Source of the DNA: an uncultured Oscillospiraceae bacterium
GTDB lineage: Bacteria; Bacillota; Clostridia; Oscillospirales; Acutalibacteraceae
Direction of reading: 5' to 3'
NCBI GenBank assembly: GCA_900549755.1
Contig: URPQ01000079.1
Location: 1 to 7,182, forward strand
DNA: 7,182 nt
The position numbers and the translations under genes are program-made. The notes below the pieces were generated by a model. The model ran no database searches and was not told where the DNA came from. It worked only from the letters and a program-made list of their open reading frames with translations. Shown in pieces: positions 6,928 through 7,182 of the stretch (positions within the stretch are counted from its first letter, which is position 1; each line of letters opens with the position of its first letter).

Positions 6928-6995
6928 GGAGCGATATCGAAGTGGTCATAACGGGACTGACTCGAAATTTTTTGAAGAGTTGGCTGTTTGCTCCG
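6928..6995 (+). pseudogene. tRNA-Ser(CGA)-like unit 2, with acceptor-like ends
   Basis: GGAGCGA, TA, TCG-AAGTGGTCATAA-CGG, G, ACTGA and CTCGAAA copy a tRNA-Ser through the anticodon CGA (6963-6965). The expected TCAGT is replaced by TTTTT, so the anticodon stem cannot close. TTGCTCC at 6988-6994 pairs with the 5' GGAGCGA at all seven positions (one G-T) and is followed by a single G in the discriminator place. Between them there is no variable arm or T arm. At 68 nt it is the same length as unit 1 and far shorter than a type II tRNA (about 85-90 nt). It could be a decayed tRNA or a short tRNA mimic. Confidence 0.55.
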
Positions 6996-6999
6996 CTTA

Positions 7000-7024
7000 A
7001 AAAGCCCGTAAATTCAGGGGTTTT
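7000..7024 (+). repeat. Spacer hairpin in unit 2
   Basis: AAAA-G-CCC pairs with GGG-G-TTTT around GTAAATTCA, with one G-G mismatch. It occupies the same place as the hairpin at 6798-6824 and could weakly terminate or mark processing of the tRNA-like transcript. Confidence 0.38.
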
Positions 7025-7066
7025 CTCCGGTTCGAAAATTGAATATTTTGTTGTTCTTTCCGTCAG

Positions 7067-7092
7067 TTCTTTCCAAAAGTTTTTGGAAAGAA
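7067..7092 (+). repeat. Perfect 12-bp hairpin before tRNA-Ser
   Basis: TTCTTTCCAAAA and TTTTGGAAAGAA form a perfect palindrome with only GT between them, ending 17 bp before the tRNA. It lacks a downstream T run, so it is more likely an RNA-processing stem than a terminator. GTTCTTTCC is also repeated directly at 7053-7061 and 7066-7074. Confidence 0.55.
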
Positions 7093-7109
7093 TGCGGAAT
7101 CACATACAC

Positions 7110-7182
7110 GGAGAGTTGTCCGAGTGGTCGAAGGTGCAGCACTCGAAATGCTGTAGACCGAAAGGTCTCTAGGGTTCGAATC
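7110..7182 (+). tRNA. tRNA-Ser (anticodon CGA), cut by the window end
   Basis: The 5' three quarters of a type II tRNA are clear: acceptor strand GGAGAGT, D arm with GAGTGGTCGAAG, anticodon stem CAGCA/TGCTG with loop CTCGAAA (anticodon CGA at 7144-7146, reading UCG), a long variable arm GACC-GAAA-GGTC, and the start of the T arm TAGGG-TTCGAAT-C. The long variable arm and GGAGAG start identify serine. The rest of the T stem and the 3' acceptor strand lie beyond the window. It is expressed in the same direction as the strong promoter at 6657 and follows two defective look-alike units. Confidence 0.95.

Larger units (their letters stand above)
6721..7109 (+). repeat. Two diverged tandem tRNA-plus-spacer units before the tRNA-Ser gene
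   Basis: Unit 1 begins near 6721 and unit 2 near 6922; the tRNA-Ser lead-in begins near 7104. The starts of GGAG are 201 and then 182 bp apart. Both units contain, in order: a 68-nt tRNA-Ser-like element ending at CCGCT; an AAAA...TTTT-closed hairpin (6798-6824 and 7000-7024); a TTCRAA motif (TTTCAAATC and GGTTCGAAAA); a doubled pyrimidine motif (CTTTCTCTCC/CTTTTCTCTCC at 6851-6873, and GTTCTTTCC twice at 7053-7074); and a second hairpin containing TCCAAA...TTTGGA. ACGGAG then opens the next unit. Shared order with diverged sequence shows an old duplication. Confidence 0.65.

Noticed and set aside
6727..6995. Group I intron inside a tRNA-Ser anticodon loop
   Set aside because: Introns at this position would be followed by a tRNA 3' half and would be over 200 nt with conserved core motifs. 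Neither is present, and the next GGAG begins a new 5' half.
6690..7109. T-box riboswitch leader
   Set aside because: No T-box antiterminator motif or downstream synthetase or amino-acid gene is visible. The similarity is to the tRNA itself, not to a T-box.
6721..7109. CRISPR array
   Set aside because: Only two units with a period of 180-200 bp and diverged sequence; there are no short exact repeats with unique spacers.
6942..7172. Plus-strand 76-residue open frame over the tRNA region
   Set aside because: It crosses tRNA-like unit 2 and the tRNA-Ser gene, so the open frame is incidental.

Overview
The window looks like a chromosomal segment of an anaerobic, spore-forming Firmicute, most likely a gut or rumen Clostridia (Oscillospiraceae-like). 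The reasons are a SipL-like SPOCS/LysM spore protein, a very large secreted modular protein with a Gram-positive signal peptide, AraC- and thiazoline-hydrolase-type remnants common in such genomes, and moderate GC content. This placement is inference from gene content, not from a database search.

Layout. Positions 18-3722 (minus strand) encode a secreted protein of about 1,234 residues. It has three tandem beta-sandwich-like modules, a long middle region and a C-terminal calcineurin-like metallophosphoesterase domain with all metal-binding motifs present. Positions 3781-4942 hold a gene graveyard. In order, these are the C-terminal linker and membrane anchor of a lost surface protein (minus), the C-terminal DNA-binding domain of an AraC regulator (plus), a short coding-like stretch with two in-frame TAA codons (plus), and a remnant resembling L-2-amino-thiazoline-4-carboxylate hydrolases with an internal deletion and a lost C-terminus (plus). 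The anchor and AraC remnants meet head to head, as if one deletion removed the 5' halves of a divergent gene pair. A strong hairpin at 4942-4985 separates this zone from the next gene.

Positions 5015-6544 (minus) encode a complete, cysteine-rich SPOCS (DUF3794)/LysM protein of the SipL type, expected to act in spore coat assembly. Divergent from it, at 6657-6685 (plus), is a perfect consensus vegetative promoter (TTGACA, 17 bp, TATAAT). Downstream are two 68-nt tRNA-Ser-like units, each carrying a convincing tRNA 5' half through a CGA anticodon loop but no recognisable variable arm or T arm. A normal tRNA-Ser(CGA) begins at 7110 and runs off the window. The two spacers share a hairpin, a TTCRAA motif, a doubled pyrimidine motif, a second hairpin and an ACGGAG lead-in. 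The whole is therefore a diverged tandem array with a period of about 180-200 bp.

How the parts relate. The secreted phosphoesterase and the spore protein appear functionally independent, and the graveyard between them carries no intact gene. The least explained structure is the tRNA-Ser-like array. It is either a set of decayed tandem tRNA or attachment-site duplications, or a family of short tRNA-mimicking transcripts made from a strong promoter.
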